Assembly: GCA_026419785.1 (NCBI GenBank)
Contig: JAODTK010002510.1
Coordinates: 62,001 to 126,000, forward strand
Direction of reading: 5' to 3'
Source: Sclerodactyla briareus
Taxonomy: Eukaryota; Echinodermata; Holothuroidea; Dendrochirotida; Sclerodactylidae
DNA: 64,000 nt
The notes under the pieces were generated by a model. The model searched no databases. It saw nothing but the letters and a program-made list of their open reading frames with translations, and had not been told where the DNA came from. The position numbers and the translations under genes are program-made. The first letter of the stretch is position 1; each line of letters begins with the position of its first letter. Below are positions 1 to 11,345 of the stretch, in pieces.

Positions 1-780
1 TGCGACTACCGAAGAACACCCACGATTGCGAAATGTTCTCAGTGGCACTCTATGACTGGTTACGCTTCACCTGTGAAAAACCGAGAAAGCGATGTGGTGG
101 GCCCGCAACAAAACGCCACCCCGGCGTATGACGACCGTCGGTCATGGTCGTGATTCCTACACGACTCGTAATACCCGGGCCAGAGCACCTTTGATCGAGA
201 GTCGCAAATAATGTGAACAAGCCTACCGACTTTTCATGACAAGGACGATGGGACGGCACCCCATGAAGTGAGGAAGGAATGTTCTATTGAACGAGCAGAC
301 TGATTAAGCAGAGGCGACCGATGCGGGGAGGTGGAGGCAACCTATGCCCCAATTACGTGCAGAACGCGGGGACCCTTCATAAGACGCGTCGTCCCACGGT
401 TAGGCGGCAACGTCGTAAACTCCCATAACAACACAGGTTTTTCGATAGTTACGATAATGGAACCTGACGTGGAAAATAAGAGGGAGGGTACAAACCCAGC
501 GTTCCCCTGGGGACACATTCTAGGAGGGGATGGACAACCCCTTGATCGAAACAAGCCGAAAGAACTGACCCTGCAAACCTATATAACATATACTCTTCTA
601 TAAATTAAAGTTGTGCATGCTTTTTGTCAGCGATGTGCCATATATGGCGGAAAATGGAGGAAAATGGTTCAAGAGCCGTTCAATGCAGATCGGCCTCAAG
701 TACTGAAGGAATATGGCAGTGAGCCGTTTGGCTAGACTAAACTGGGGTGACATTATAGACCACAGTGAGCGACCACGCTG
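1..780. other. unassigned sequence
   Basis: No recognisable gene, RNA or repeat. A 90-codon open frame on + (331-603) has a plain composition and no motif I know, and an overlapping open frame runs on the other strand, so neither is supported as a gene. Confidence 0.4.
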
Positions 781-837
781 CCACATACATACATACATAC
801 ATACATACATACATACATACATACATACATACATACA

Positions 838-868
<31 letters not shown>

Positions 869-876
869 AACTACAT
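781..876. repeat. (CATA)n microsatellite
   Basis: About 95 bp of nearly pure CATA tetranucleotide, with one break near 838-842 (TTACATACATA). Degenerate CATA-like sequence continues to about 910. It creates a false repetitive open frame (MYVC repeats) on the minus strand. Confidence 0.95.
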
Positions 877-1054
877 ACAGACATAATACCATCCTAACAT
901 ACATGCATTTTACATGTACTTTTAATCATAAGGGGAACGGCAGCAGCACGTGCGCCCCGCGGGTGGATGCCACCAAGTGGGCAGCGGAGTAGCGTACGGA
1001 AATCTCTTTGGAGGAAATGTTGGAGGAGTAGCGAGGAATTTTCTTGAGTGGGAT

Positions 1055-1192
1055 GGCATTGAGTGGGCGTTGTCCAGATTAGGATTGTGCAGATGGGAGT
1101 CGGGAGTCCGGGTTGAGTTAGTCCAGGGGGGGGGGGGAGTTGTCCGGATCCCGGTTTTCCGGGTGGTAGTTGTCTGGGTGCCGGTCACGATG
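1055..1192 (-). repeat. degenerate minisatellite, ~14-bp unit GGACAACTCCCACC (copy 1, inverted)
   Basis: Read on the minus strand, this stretch is a run of diverged units built on GGACAACTCCCACC. It has expanded inside to a poly(C) tract (poly(G) on +, about 1126-1137). The same unit recurs on the + strand at 15250-15478, so it is a dispersed minisatellite and not a local expansion. Units vary from about 12 to 18 bp and only some keep the GGACAAC core. Confidence 0.6.
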
Positions 1193-1258
1193 TTTAGGAC
1201 GAGGAATAATTCCACGGTTTGGCCCTAATTACCATCACGCATCGGAGGAATACGGGAT

Positions 1259-1354
1259 ATGGAGGAGGACGAGCAGCACTATTGGAACGAGAGAAACAAA
1301 GACTGTGAGAGAGTCATAGGAGGAGCGCTCGCCGGCATGAAGAAACGGGGAAGT
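1259..1354 (+). CDS. possible small coding exon, function unknown
   Basis: An ATG at 1259 opens a charged 32-codon frame (MEEDEQHYWNERNKD and onward, ending KKRGS). It runs straight into a strong splice donor, GTAAGT at 1355, which is repeated six bases later. A possible acceptor (ATTATTGCAG, ending at 1469) leads into about 57 open bases before another GT at 1528. The composition looks more like protein than its surroundings. I recognise no family, and chance is a real alternative. Confidence 0.2.
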
Positions 1355-1529
1355 GTAAGTGTAAGTATTTTCTTAACCTCCGAGGAGGAGAACGAAAGTG
1401 TGAGCAGTATGTACTCATGATGATGGGTTACCACACATTGGTAATTTCTATTGCGTACGATTATTGCAGAGTCCGAAAGGCTCAGCGAATCAATCGTATA
1501 CGACCAGTCTAATCAGTTGTCACGTAGGT

Positions 1530-4500
1530 AATCAGACGAGAGTATGGAGATGTGGTATGGAGATGTGGTCCTGCTGCATCATCTCATGCGCTCTCACAGT
1601 TTCGGCTCTCACTTGTTGCAACCCCCGCCCCCCCCACACCCACATCAAAGCAGCTTACGCCAATTGCGGAGGTCGTGTGCAAGTTCCATTTGCCTGATCG
1701 ATATACGGACTTGGGTCTTGCTTGGCGACGTCATAGTAAAGTAACGCGGGCAGCTTACTAGGTAACGACCAGTCTCCAGTTCACATTTATCTTTGTGAAT
1801 GGGGGACATTTAGTAATGCTTACATGATAGTCCACCCTATATTCAGTAGTCACAGTATAGTCATGTTAAAACAAATTTCAGCAGACCAACTTCTCGGCAG
1901 AATCATCCAAGACGAAGATGAAGGTTTGTACGTTATTCTGTTTTCAATTATTATGAGTTTAAAAATTCACTCACCGAAACGACGCGCTGGGAACGTTACG
2001 AGCAACTATCTTATTAAAACATAAGCGGCTGGCTCGACAAACATCAACCGTATTTTGAGAAGCCATTAACTACGGTTTATAGAAATTTGCCACGACCTAT
2101 TATTCCATTATGATGGAAATATCAACCTTGGCATTAGGTAGCGGCTGGTTTTCGTGTATGAGAATACCAAATTCGGAGAAAGATCTTCTCCTACCCTTGA
2201 AAGCAGGGCTGTAGTATAGGCTATGTTGTGTGCGAACGATACAAGCAGCTATATTAGGGGGTGCAAGCACATCAACACCAGTGTATTATAATACCGGTCT
2301 CGATGTCAATCTTAGGATGATCAGAAAACCAATGGATGTGTTTATGAGTAATTCAATCAAGCAAACCCATTGTTCGAAAAGCTAACTAGGCGTCTGGAAA
2401 TATGCCGATTACAATCGAGGCTTCGTTCTTTTTGGTGCGTATTCTCTTGGCGGTATTGTCAACTTGTGGTTGGCAGAGTTGAGTGATTGTAGGTATTTGT
2501 TATTAAAACCCACCACGCGCAGACACCATGCAGTGCCTAATTTCCAGTAGGGCCGTTACAGATCCAGAGTAGTGCAAATTGAATAATAAAAACCTGGGGG
2601 GTTCTATAACGCCCATTGCGCGCTGGTGTGTGCTGAGAAGCTCACAATGAATATGAGGATAGCTAGATGCTTGTTCAGCCTAATCCTCCTACATCCAGCA
2701 CCGACGAAGAGGGGAATTAGGTTGAAATCCCGAACAGGAACGGCTTCGGTAGATTCAAGGTGGCCCAGCATCAAGACCCGAAGGTTTGGTTTCTTCATCG
2801 TTTTATTTAATCTGTCCGATTTAATTCTAATTCCTAACTGCTACCATCTTGTTTTTTGGAATTACGTACACAGATAAAGTGAACAAATCTACCTGTAAAT
2901 TTATCGATTTCGCCATACAATTACCTCAGCAAGATTGCGTTTCAACCTACATCTGGTCCAATCCCCGGTCAAAATATCGGTAGACCACGTCGCGACGTGA
3001 TTTTAGCGCGTCTACACACACACTTTGTTAGAAATATATATATTGGAATGGGAGGTTGTGTTCTCTAGCGTAGCCTTTACGATATTGATATTATTTCAAT
3101 ATGGGTTATTGTAGGGGATGAAAACAGTCCATATCACCCATATGCGTTCGGGAAAGGATAGGAGGAGATTGGGGATTTCTTTCGCATGAATCTAAAAAAA
3201 TAGTGCTTAGGTATGCGAAACATTTCCGCAGTAAACAGTTTACTTCAACAGGATATAATTTATCGTGATCCCCGAAAGATGTCATTACATTGACTCCCCC
3301 ACCCACTCCTCCCCCCCACCCCCACCCCATCTCGAGAAAAACGGCCGCTGAAAAAAAGTGGGCATTAGTTTCGTGGTCGGGTGACAGCAACTCGCGCTTT
3401 TTTGACAGCAATTTCCGATGAGTGACAGTGAGTTACCCCCTGGGCTCGAATAATGGTCGAATCATTCTAAAGACCTGGTATGGGACCTGTGCCGTTGCGC
3501 GTGAAGTTCCACAATGTGTGGAAATCAGTTGCCCCATACCCCAGGTTATACTTTCTTTCAATCGCTTCTCTTTCTTGATATATTAAATTACGCACCAGAA
3601 TAATGATGTTCAATCAGCAGAACGGAGCGATACCGACCGACAGTGCAAGGTGCCCTGATGGACGACTGGCGACTGGTGCGGAGGGAAGTGAAATAAAATG
3701 GACACCCCAACGTTGCTAGATACTACAGGCGCTTTTTCGTACTCGGCCCATATGTGGTGCTGTTTATGCTGCTGTGAAATACCCCTTTTCCCCGATTATG
3801 GCTAATTGTACCGTATTCCTCGTTTGCAAACTCACAGAACCGGGAGGAAAAACTCTGGATCAGTGGGGTGAGTTGTGCTATCACGTTTATTTACGTCTGG
3901 TACCGATTAGTTTTTTCTTGGACGATGCTGAAGTATACCTTTAGCTGAAGCTACCATGGAGACCATGTGAGTCAGTCTTTCAGAGTCGAGGAGGCGGGTC
4001 CATGCTCATAGATTTAAATGTAAAGAACCCGCACGAAGTTGGTATTCAGAGATGGAGTCGACAGAGAGGTTGACGCAGAAGTCAGCTCGTATCATGATCG
4101 AGTGGGACATGCTTATGAGTGAAGGGAAGAGCCCTGCCAGAGTATGTCCCAGGGGGTAATATTCACTCACCCTTAACACACCTTTCCAAGCCACTCGCAG
4201 TTCCAGGAAGTTTTGCCCGATTTGCGTATCTTCAAACAAGCTATTGTTCCTCCATATAGGACTAATGCTGTAGAAGAGATAATGAACGAATGAGCACACA
4301 CAGATTCATTATTCCTAGTCCGGGCCCCACCAAGGCGTAGCCGCGTGGAAAACAACCCATACCCAACAGCTATTCCGCCTGCCACTATGGAACTATAGTC
4401 ATTTCGGATATATCACGAATTCACAAGGAACTTACTGGTGGGGATCATTCAACATCACTGACGAATCTTCAAAAATTCTTATCATGAATTTTAGCACTCA

Positions 4501-4975
4501 GTTATTCATTAGGAAATAATTTAATAATTTCGACACTTGGGTAACTCAAGTTGAAAAAGCTCCAGGCACATGATAAATTCTTCCAAAAATTTTTTTCAAA
4601 AGTTTAAAACATTCACCGGAACATTGAAACATAATTTCATAAACTTACTCAATTCATAAATTTGAACCTTACCTAAAATTTCAAAAGAATCATGAACTGT
4701 AAACATGAATTGAACAATAAAAGCATTTTTCCAAGAAACTAAAATGCAGTATGAATTATTCATTATTTAGTCTATGAAACGTTCAATCGTGTCGTTAGTA
4801 AATGACGATTTAAAGTCATTCATGGTAAAGTCGGAGGCGCCCCCAAGTAGCCGCACGATTTGACGATATTTGCAGTACAATTTATATGAAAAACGAAATT
4901 TCCGATCCCGACTGGGTTTCATCACGTATGGACTAGGACAATGAGGGTAGACAACTAAAATACATATCGAGATAT
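1530..4975. other. unassigned sequence
   Basis: No gene or repeat family recognised. There is a C-rich patch at 3295-3330 and an AT-rich stretch at 4440-4770 with many short GAATTATTCAT-like words that may be an old unclassified repeat. Open frames are short, and several are low complexity (glycine or tryptophan runs opposite the C-rich patch). Confidence 0.4.
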
Positions 4976-5046
4976 TATATATATATATATATATTGTATA
5001 TGATATATATATATTATATATATATATAGATATATATATATATATC
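4974..5046. repeat. (AT)n microsatellite
   Basis: About 70 bp of alternating AT with a few interruptions. It produces an isoleucine/tyrosine-rich false frame on the minus strand. Confidence 0.9.
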
Positions 5047-7900
5047 CTAAGTGTCTTACTACGATTATTTGCGTCTCTCACTTTCAGGGGCGTTGTCGGA
5101 TTGGAAGTGTGGTCTTCCGCGTGCATAAATCAGGTTGCGTATACATATCTGTAGGGGTTATTATCTGTCGATGATTTATGGCTAAAATAGGGCATTGCCT
5201 GATGTTCATTTAAAAAAAATATTTAGTAAGGAGGAGTTATAGTTCAAATCTCCACGTACAAAGACATCAGCGAGTCACTGCGCATTGAATTGTAAAATCA
5301 ACTCGTGCATGTGTATGCACTGTGAGCACTAATCTTTTTTGTGTGTATGTGCGTGGACGTGTACGAATCCTGAAAGGGGAGTGTTCACCAGGGTCATTTA
5401 AAATAGGAACTGTCACCTGTGTATTTTGCACAAAATACGACCAAATCGGTTTCAATCAAAGACAGAATCAAATGATGATAGTATATCTGACTCTTTCTGG
5501 TAGTTGAGCCCAGAGGATTTTACCGGAAATTTGCTAACAGCCAATGTTGCTTACGTTACACATCATCGATTTGTATGCGGAGATGGTCTTGTGTAATCCT
5601 TGAGATGAGAAAAACTCCACGGCTTAACATCCTCTTGTACACTGTGGGACTGCTGCCATTCCTCCTTCACAGCGTCAAGACTGATAGGGTCTCGGAGGTT
5701 TGGGGGGGAGGGGTTACCCAAGAAAGCTCAAGGAACACCTGTAGGTGTAACCCTGCCCAATTGCAAAGAATCACGAGTGCAGTAAACGAGCTTACCGGAC
5801 CCACCCCCGCCTACTGGAAGCTCTTTGACTACCTCACTTCGTCGCATCTAGGGAGTAGGTCCGCTGAACACTGATCTGTAATGACAGAATTCTCCAATGG
5901 GTGCGAAAGTGGGGAGGGCGTTAAACCCGTGCTGGCAATAATTGAGCAGTGGTACGCTTTTTGGCAGATAAAACCTCATTCAGCCTGCTCTGTGTGCGAG
6001 CAATGATGGTAGCCGTAAGGATAGTCAGGGCAAGAAAAACTCATATCATGTTTGCCGGAATCAACAGTTACTCAGGAATGAATGTGGCATAGGCCATGGG
6101 ATTGTGTGAGTTAGTGATGGAGTGAGTGAGTGGTGATGGGGGTGTGAGTCAGAGGAGTTGGGTTGGGGTGCTGCCCCTTTGGGTACTAGAAAAGAAACCC
6201 ACAAATTTTTCGAATAAATCATAACTATATTTAATGTTTTATTGTTCAAATAACAGGTTTAAGGCTTACGCGTATGTCCAAGCAGTTATGTGATTTCAGC
6301 GAAGTGGTAGATGGTCTATAACCTCTAGTCTGAAAACCAGAACAATCCCGATGATACATTATAAGGGACTATCTTTGATTACGTCCATACAAATTTATTG
6401 ATGAAAACATTTGGGACTGATTACGAGGACGGCAAAATTACTTAGTATCTAGAATCTAGTTGACCAAAATCCTTTGTTACTATCTAGGTAGTGCTGACTG
6501 ATCGAAAGTCAATCAGACGATGAAGAGTGGAGTATTGTTGGACGGAATGCTTAATCATCGGGTTCGTCTTGCCTTTGGCCAGTGTCTTCACCCATATTGT
6601 CACTATCCACCATAATAGATGTGGGATACTGAAGTGCAATCGATCGCTACATAGTCAGCCACTTGTACCCTTACTTCTGCACGTCCGTTGACTTCTAGAT
6701 TCATCGTTTTGACAGGTCGATGTTATCCCGTTATGACTTCATTGATTCTTGTGTTTTCTAGCATATAAGGGGGACATTTGCAGTATCCTTCCTACAATGA
6801 TAGAACTTGTTTTTTCTGTAGAGCTGAAATGCCCACGTATTTATATGCGACGAGGGCTCAGGGTTATTTTCACGTTATTATACATGCGTTCTATGCCCCC
6901 TACTAACAACATGTGAACCTTCAAAACGCGTTGATGGAGTCACTGTCCGTACCATTTTACCGCCTTATGTGCCAATTTTGACGTGTCATCATGTGAATGT
7001 TCGGATCCCAAGCTGGCGATAAGTATCACTTTCGTCAGATGCCTTCACCACTCATTAAAAACCTACCCAGTTACTCATATTGCGTGAGAGCTATCTACCA
7101 CCGGACATTCGGTAGGGTCTTACCCATGTCGTCCTCGATACGTTTAGTTCGGTAGACACATGAGTAACATAAACATGTACTAATATGTGAAATCTCAACA
7201 ATCCCTGCGGGTGTGTGCCTTATAACTACTCTATCACTCAGAAACTCTAGTTTGACTATACAGTCAAAACAAGTAATGGAATCAATTGTCTGAGTTTCAG
7301 TAGATGAAGATGGTAGGTAGAAAATCCAACAATATTAAGCAGCAGGGCCTCGGCATGGGCCCGTCGATCGATCCCACTTTTGCGGGGGACTTAATATAAC
7401 CCCCCCCCTCATTGTTTACGTATAGCGGGGATAAATGACGGACCAAGATTTGTTATAAGTGCCGATTTTCCAATCGAATGACCCAGAGAACTGCGAAACT
7501 GCCTGTGGAGTGCCAATAACTACGGACTACATTTTTGGCGAAAAAATTCCCTCTCCCATGGCTAGGCCTGCATGTTTTTTACTTACGTTTTCAACTCTTA
7601 AAATAATTCTTCACTAATTTTCGTCTAGAAAAGGCATAGCAGCCTATATCAGCCAAAAAAAAAAAAATATCAAAAAAAAAACAAAAAACATTCAAAGGCC
7701 CTGAACATGTTCACGGCTCCGAAATTGGCTGGTACAAATACTACCATACAACTGTGTTTACCTAGTTGTGGTAGTTTTGAGTTTTGAGTAAATGTTTACC
7801 CATGCTGGGTGAAACGAATTGCCCAGCTGGTATTTGTATCCAACATTCCAGAGTGTAGCTGAGATTGCAGGTGCCTGCCACACATTAGCCGGCCCATTTA
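5047..7900. other. unassigned sequence
   Basis: No recognisable gene. A 99-codon + frame at 5575-5874 has mixed protein-like composition but no known motif and no clear splice context. Short A-rich tracts lie at 7650-7690. A stretch near 6298-6350 looks slightly tRNA-like but lacks a B box. Confidence 0.4.
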
Positions 7901-7914
7901 CCTGATTTATCCAC

Positions 7915-8050
7915 AAACGACTCCCCCCCCCCCCCCCGATGATCTGTAGCATGGACTGGCGATCCACTTGGGGGGCTGGGGGGAATGTCCCCCCATATTT
8001 TTGATGGGGGACATAATATGAAATGTCCCCCCCCCCCCCCAAAAAAAAAA
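7915..8050. mobile_element. hAT-like terminal fragment (C/G-rich)
   Basis: Poly(C) at 7922-7937 and again at 8026-8040 brackets repeated words of the GGGGGACAT / ATGTCCCCCC type. The hAT-like element at 39076-40759 has the same style of terminal region. No matching terminus or target duplication was found, so the limits are approximate and the family call rests on similarity of style. Confidence 0.35.
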
Positions 8051-9985
8051 GACTTGCGACTGGTCAAAAAAATCCTATATTCCATATGTTACAGTACGGC
8101 CGTCACACAAGGTATAACTCATATTTCTTACAGATTGCTTGAAATGTTGAGAATGCCGCTACGTGCGACAAAATTCGCGGATTCGCGCCTGTATTTATCT
8201 TTTCTGTTACATGTGTAATCATGGCCCATTATACACTAAACCTCGTCAGATTCTGATTCAACTATATTTTCCCTTCCTCCATACTTGTCCATCTTCAGCG
8301 CGTTGAACATATTGGTAGGCCACAAGGAGACTTTAGTTTGGGACATATTTCATGTTGCAAACCCTCCCGTGCCCCCACCCCCCTAACAATTCTGGAACCA
8401 ACTGCCATTTTCTATAGCCAGACGTGCTGTTTCGTAATGAAAGATGAATCTGATATGCCAACGAAACTCAAACAGGTAAGGAATCGTGCACATCAGTCTG
8501 GAGTTTTTACGTTATTGGACATATGACGCGAAGGGGCGAGGCGACGAACATTCTTAGGAGACATGCCAATTTTGGGACGAAAAATTTGAACGTTAACAAA
8601 TCTACAAATGACCAATTTACTGCTGCCCTTGCTCAATATTCCTTTGTAATCAATATGGTGGGCCGGTAAATGGCAATACTTCTGGGAAGTACCCAGTGGT
8701 TTTCCCGGCATCTGGGCTGGCTGTAAACGAAAAAAATCCTGGTTCACCGAACTTTCGAGCGAACATGCATACATGCCATGCACCTTCATTGACTGTACAT
8801 ACCACTTTGATTTTTCGGTTTTGGGTCGTCTATGTTGTAATAAGCGAATAGTTTTCAGCACGCAAGGTTGGGTTTTTCCCCATCGTCGAATCGCCAATTA
8901 TGAAGCAGGATTTTCACCCGTTTTCTGTAAGACATATGTATTCGGTTGAAGTGCTCAACTAGTTTTAGGTGCTTGACTCAGTCCTAGCACCATACTTTTA
9001 GATTGATTGTAATCTTCAAACAATTTACACTCAGTTGTTGCTCCAATCTGAACAGCATTTTAACTTAACTTTCTATTATATCTACGGATTGAAGAGTTTA
9101 CCCCGAACTAACACATTTGCATGCGCGCGCCCGATTCAATGAGTGCGTCATTCTATCTGCCGTTCGGACACTTGCATGAGCATAAACATCAGTTTGTCAT
9201 TCATTGTTTCTTGATCGACCAATACAAAGCCGCCAATCAAAGATTTAAATTTGAAAGAATAATGTGTCCTTTAAATCCACCAAATTACGTATCGTCCATG
9301 GCCTCTGCTTTCTGAACTCATTCATCCGCCCGCGTACTACTAGTCCCCTCCCCCCCCCCCCCCACAATAATATTTGTGGCGATTTCGCTCCAGCCGATGG
9401 TGGCGCTCCGCTCAGTTGGTCACGTCTTATATGGCCCCACCTGCCCCCTCCTGCAGAAAAAAATAAACCGCCGGCCTATGCTATAGGCGCATAGCTTCAT
9501 ATCGGTTAAAGTAACATTATCACGTTTTGCTCTATTTGAATTCATTTCTGTTGCGGCGTGGACGCCATGATGTATGAAGACTTTTGAATGTGTTACGATT
9601 GCTCCAAAAGTTTTGGTCCGTTTTGTGACATACACATCCTTTTACATTTTAGCCCTAGCTGATACACTGCATACTTGCTATTCGGTAAACAATAAATTTG
9701 ATTGATTTTATTCGATTTCTACGGGTTTCAGGAAGCCAACTAATGCCCATCTAGGAACCTGGCCGTATTGATCGCCGGATGAGTACCGGCGATAACTCGC
9801 CTTCTCTCCTCTCGACGAGTGCTCAGACAATACACGAGGGCTGGGGTGTACCTAATCCCAACCTTCTCCCGGAACCGCATATTATACGGTCCCCATCCGA
9901 AGGACCATCATAATCCGGGACCCGACCCCTTTCTGGGAACCTGGAGAAAGCGGAAGTTCACGTTCAACGTGACTTCTCACAGACA
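8051..9985. other. unassigned sequence with C-rich hAT-like patch
   Basis: A minus-strand frame of 134 codons (8493-8897) is the longest here. It has a protein-like mix of residues but no motif I know. At 9345-9475 a poly(C) run followed by GGCGCTCCGCTCAGTTGG and a C-rich border resembles the C-rich hAT-like fragments elsewhere. At 9685-9712 the sequence AATAAATTTGATTGATT resembles a retroposon tail. Confidence 0.35.
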
Positions 9986-9989
9986 GCCG

Positions 9990-10205
9990 ACAGACAATCT
10001 TTTGCAAATATCCGTACAATCCCAGTTACCCGAAAACCCCTGCATTAACAGCGGAACCATGAAGGGAAAGCAAAGATCGCCCATCGCAACTGCAATTTCA
10101 GCCACCTAGGTAAATCGTCCGGTGAACCGCTGGAATTCGAACCCGGAGAGTGTCACTGATAATACACTCTACCATTCTTTCGCGCGCCTTTACCACCACT
10201 CTTGA
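9990..10205 (-). mobile_element. tRNA-like SINE, antisense (copy 1)
   Basis: On the minus strand, 10130-10190 reads as the right half of a tRNA-like promoter: GGTAGAGTG is followed by a good B box, GGGTTCGAATTCC. The flanking block (AACCATGAAG, AACTGCAATTTCAGCCACCTAGG, TCACTGATAATACACTC) recurs with moderate divergence at 60545-60715, which shows a dispersed repeat. The ends are not defined by a target duplication I can see. Confidence 0.55.
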
Positions 10206-10985
10206 CCTTAGAGAATCCTATTGAAAAAGGGTGAAGATGTGCCTGCGATTCGGTCAGTAACAATCAGTGGCATGAGAAACCAAGTAAGGGCAAAACGCCA
10301 TTATCACAGCCAGTGCAGAGTGGAGTTGAGATCGAGAACTCAATTTGCGCCGCTCACTGACGAATCCTGGCTACGCCTCACTTGTACTAAAAGTAGGTTA
10401 TTGGTATTTAGTTGGTTTGTAGTCACTTGTTGACATATTCCTTCACAAAATTTGAACAGGCTTCATATGCGGTGTTGGTAATTATCTGGGTATATCCCGC
10501 AAAGTGACCACTTTTCACATTTTTTTTTCCTACTCAAATCGAAACTTTTCGGGCCGATCTAGGAGGTATCACAGCCAAAATTTCCTCTTTATTGGTCTCT
10601 ACCGCCAACCAATGGTTGCCGCTCCGCATAGTAAATTTCAGCTCCCTCCCTTTCTCCCTCCACTCACTATTCGAAAAGGAATCGACGCCCCTGGGCCTTG
10701 TGCATATTATTGAGTGAATTCTGTAACCCGAGTTTTTAAGTAGCTAGAACATATCTTATTAAATCTATTTTTGCAAGCATTGTCTTGGTAATTCTTTTAC
10801 TTGCGTTCAGCCACACAAGTTCTTCTCCCCATGAGCTGATCTTGAAAAGCGTGTTTCCGGTGTCGAACATAGCCAGTTTACCGTGTATATAACTGTGTAT
10901 ACAGTTGACAATAGCCGATGAGCCACCTCATCGCCAGTTCGTCCTCTTTCCGTTTTCAATTCTAACCGTTCCCTGCGACGTGACC
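10206..10985. promoter_or_regulatory. region upstream of the P450; possible TATA element
   Basis: No gene is recognised. A TATATAA-like word near 10884-10890 lies about 100 bp before the hydrophobic start of the P450 and could be a core promoter element. This is position-based inference only, since AT-rich words are common in this DNA. Confidence 0.2.
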
Positions 10986-10989
10986 TCCT

Positions 10990-11345
10990 TGCATCGCGTT
11001 CCAGTGTCCTTCTTGTCCTGTCATGTAGTGTTTTGTGTTTTATTCTTCTCCTCTGCCGACAGCAGTGCAAGGAAAAACATATCGTCTACGCCAGTACTGG
11101 CCCAAGCGGCTGCCAATCGTAGGCAATCTTTTGCTCTTTGAGCGATGGACCCGGCTCGAGGTTCTGATAACAGACTGGGCGAAGGTCTACGGGAGGATCT
11201 TCCGCTTGAAGGTTGGAGTGGAGAGTTGTCTTACGTTTAAACGATCACGACACTCATATCGCGAGCACTTCATCATCCCGAGTTACTGGGGAGGCCGGAA
11301 TCCCATTTTTTTTTTTTTTTTTAGAGAGTATTTGGCCTGGATCAG
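10990..11345 (+). CDS. cytochrome P450 (CYP2-clan), N-terminal exon, frame-broken
   Basis: This exon encodes the start of a membrane-bound P450 monooxygenase. A hydrophobic stretch (VSFLSCHVVFCVLFF, about 10990-11050) fits the N-terminal ER anchor. It is followed by a damaged proline-rich hinge and LPIVGNLL, then ITDWAKVYGRIFRLKVG, the usual A-helix and beta1 start. In the next frame VVLRLNDHD matches the family's 'VVVLNDYD' step, and further on REHF, GRN and FREYLAW match the usual 'REAL..GRP..F..RE' end of a CYP2 first exon. The exon ends at a clean donor, CAG|GTGAGT at 11345/11346. At least three reading-frame changes are needed, one at the 16-T run (11306-11322). The start codon is not resolved. 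The fold assignment is secure. Whether the breaks are real or sequencing indels is open. Confidence 0.8.

Noticed and set aside
6298-6355. tRNA-like stretch (GTGGTAGATGG ... CTGAAAACCAGA)
   Set aside because: No B box and no acceptor-stem pairing, so it is not supported as a tRNA or a SINE.
8493-8897. 134-codon minus-strand frame as a possible gene
   Set aside because: Composition is protein-like but there is no motif, no splice context and no second supporting exon.
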